The translations under genes and the position numbers were made by a program. The notes under the pieces were generated by a model that was not told where the DNA came from, did not search any database, and was given only the letters and a program-made list of their open reading frames with translations. Below are positions 63,390 through 64,000 of a stretch of 64,000 nucleotides of DNA, in pieces (positions within the stretch are counted from its first letter, which is position 1; each line of letters starts with the position of its first letter). The DNA is from an uncultured Clostridia bacterium (lineage in GTDB: Bacteria; Bacillota; Clostridia; Christensenellales; Borkfalkiaceae), in the NCBI GenBank assembly GCA_947626575.1, contig CANQSR010000007.1:1-64000 (forward strand), written 5' to 3'.

Positions 63390-64000
63390 GTGAACGGGTT
63401 CGGCCGCGGAGAGGATAGATCCCCCGATAAAAAAAGTATTTTGACGAAGGAGACCGTCGGAATGACGATGCTCCTTTTCAGCGTGATCGCATTGTTGATC
63501 TTGACGACGGGGCCCATCATCTTCGGCGAGATCGGAACGGCGATCACCGCCTTTTTCGTCGGCTTTGCAGGGTACTTCATCTACCCCGTATTCCTGCTCT
63601 TGATCGTCGTGGCGGTCTCTTTGGTCGCGGGTAAGAAACTCGTCCCCACGCGCTGGCTCGTGCGGCCCATGCTGCTCGTGGCGGCAGTCTTTTTCATCGT
63701 ACATACCGCCACGGACGGCCGCTTTTTCTATGACGCCTCCGCCGCCGTCAACGGCTACGGCGCATACCTTTCTGGCTGTTGGAACGCCGCAACGGAAAAC
63801 GTTGCCGCGGGGACGGGCGGCGGGGTCCTCTTCGGTCTCATCGCCTATCCCGTGCGCTTTCTGCTCTCCGAGGCGGGGGCCTATGTCCTCTATTCGGTTC
63901 TGACGCTCGCCGCGCTCGTTTACGTCCTATTTCTGACGCCTTTCCGCGGCCTCGTCGTCAAGCCCGTCTCCGACCGGCTCCCCAAGCGCACCGAGGGAGG
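63390..64000 (+). CDS. ftsK: DNA translocase FtsK/SpoIIIE, N-terminal part (partial)
   Basis: The gene starts at GTG with GGAGG seven bases upstream, and continues past the window end; about 203 residues are visible. After a hydrophilic 24-residue start there are four hydrophobic segments, with the family pattern FGEIGTAITAFFVGFAGYF, then YPVFLLLIVVAVSLVAGKKL. This is the membrane domain of the FtsK/SpoIIIE family, which pumps chromosomal DNA at division or into the forespore. The motor and gamma domains lie beyond base 64000. Being next to spo0A fits either a division or a sporulation role. Confidence 0.85.
   Translation, partial: MNGFGRGEDRSPDKKSILTKETVGMTMLLFSVIALLILTTGPIIFGEIGTAITAFFVGFAGYFIYPVFLLLIVVAVSLVAGKKLVPTRWLVRPMLLVAAVFFIVHTATDGRFFYDASAAVNGYGAYLSGCWNAATENVAAGTGGGVLFGLIAYPVRFLLSEAGAYVLYSVLTLAALVYVLFLTPFRGLVVKPVSDRLPKRTEG

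Overview
The window looks like chromosome from a GC-rich, spore-forming member of the Bacillota, most likely an uncultured Clostridia lineage. The signs are a Spo0A-type regulator (61965-62702), a SpoIIID-type regulator (29983-30240), ECF-type vitamin transporter S-components, a tetrahydrofolate riboswitch, RNase J, HelD, DegV and LspA/Lgt. Promoters are mostly textbook SigA type: TTGACA-like and TATAAT-like boxes, usually 17 bp apart. Most genes lie on the + strand. No rRNA, tRNA, CRISPR array or complete insertion sequence was seen.

Layout. 1-550 is gene-free and holds hairpin repeats. 551-8851 carries a YihY/BrkB membrane protein, a long acidic repeat protein, RNase J and a tRNA-wobble modification pair (TrmR-like methyltransferase, TrhP-like U32 protein). 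8970-13391 has a Na/Pi cotransporter, a GH51 arabinofuranosidase and a GIY-YIG-like protein. 13532-17604 has a LysR gene facing an acetyltransferase/hydrolase pair, an ArsR-SdpI pair and a zinc-ribbon protein. 17801-26198 has HelD, a HAD phosphatase, a Phd/Doc toxin-antitoxin pair and a topoisomerase IV-like ParE/ParC pair. 26373-34572 has two lipoproteins, SpoIIID and a two-gene activase/dehydratase unit of unknown role. 34635-37357 has an acyltransferase, an XRE regulator, and DUF4363 and DUF421 proteins. 37409-45696 begins with a THF riboswitch and FolT-like S-component, then a long run of housekeeping genes (lgt, pncB, lspA, RluD-type synthase, der, plsY, thioesterase, SDR). 46409-49116 pairs an aconitase-fold protein that has lost its catalytic motifs with a zinc macrodomain ADP-ribosyl hydrolase. 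49216-54004 has LemA, a DUF2207 protein, glycerol kinase and a CMD-cupin protein. 54198-57057 is a LysR-controlled flavodoxin/aldo-keto reductase module with a hairpin-bounded non-coding block. 57151-61693 has DegV, two ferredoxin-like aldo-keto reductases, an ECF S-component and DUF1893. The window ends with Spo0A, a second repeat mosaic and the start of FtsK/SpoIIIE.

Most striking observations. (1) A short word, GCGGACATGGTACC and close variants, recurs at least 18 times in both orientations, inside genes in several reading frames and as the loop plus 3' arm of three near-identical terminators. Its distribution resembles that of DNA-uptake or chromosome-architecture words. (2) The Spo0A-type protein has a typical DNA-binding domain but a receiver lacking the acidic pocket and the phospho-acceptor Asp. 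(3) The aconitase-like protein next to the macrodomain lacks the expected DSHT-type and CGPC-type motifs. (4) One LysR operator/promoter is duplicated with identical geometry, and one copy now drives no recognisable gene.
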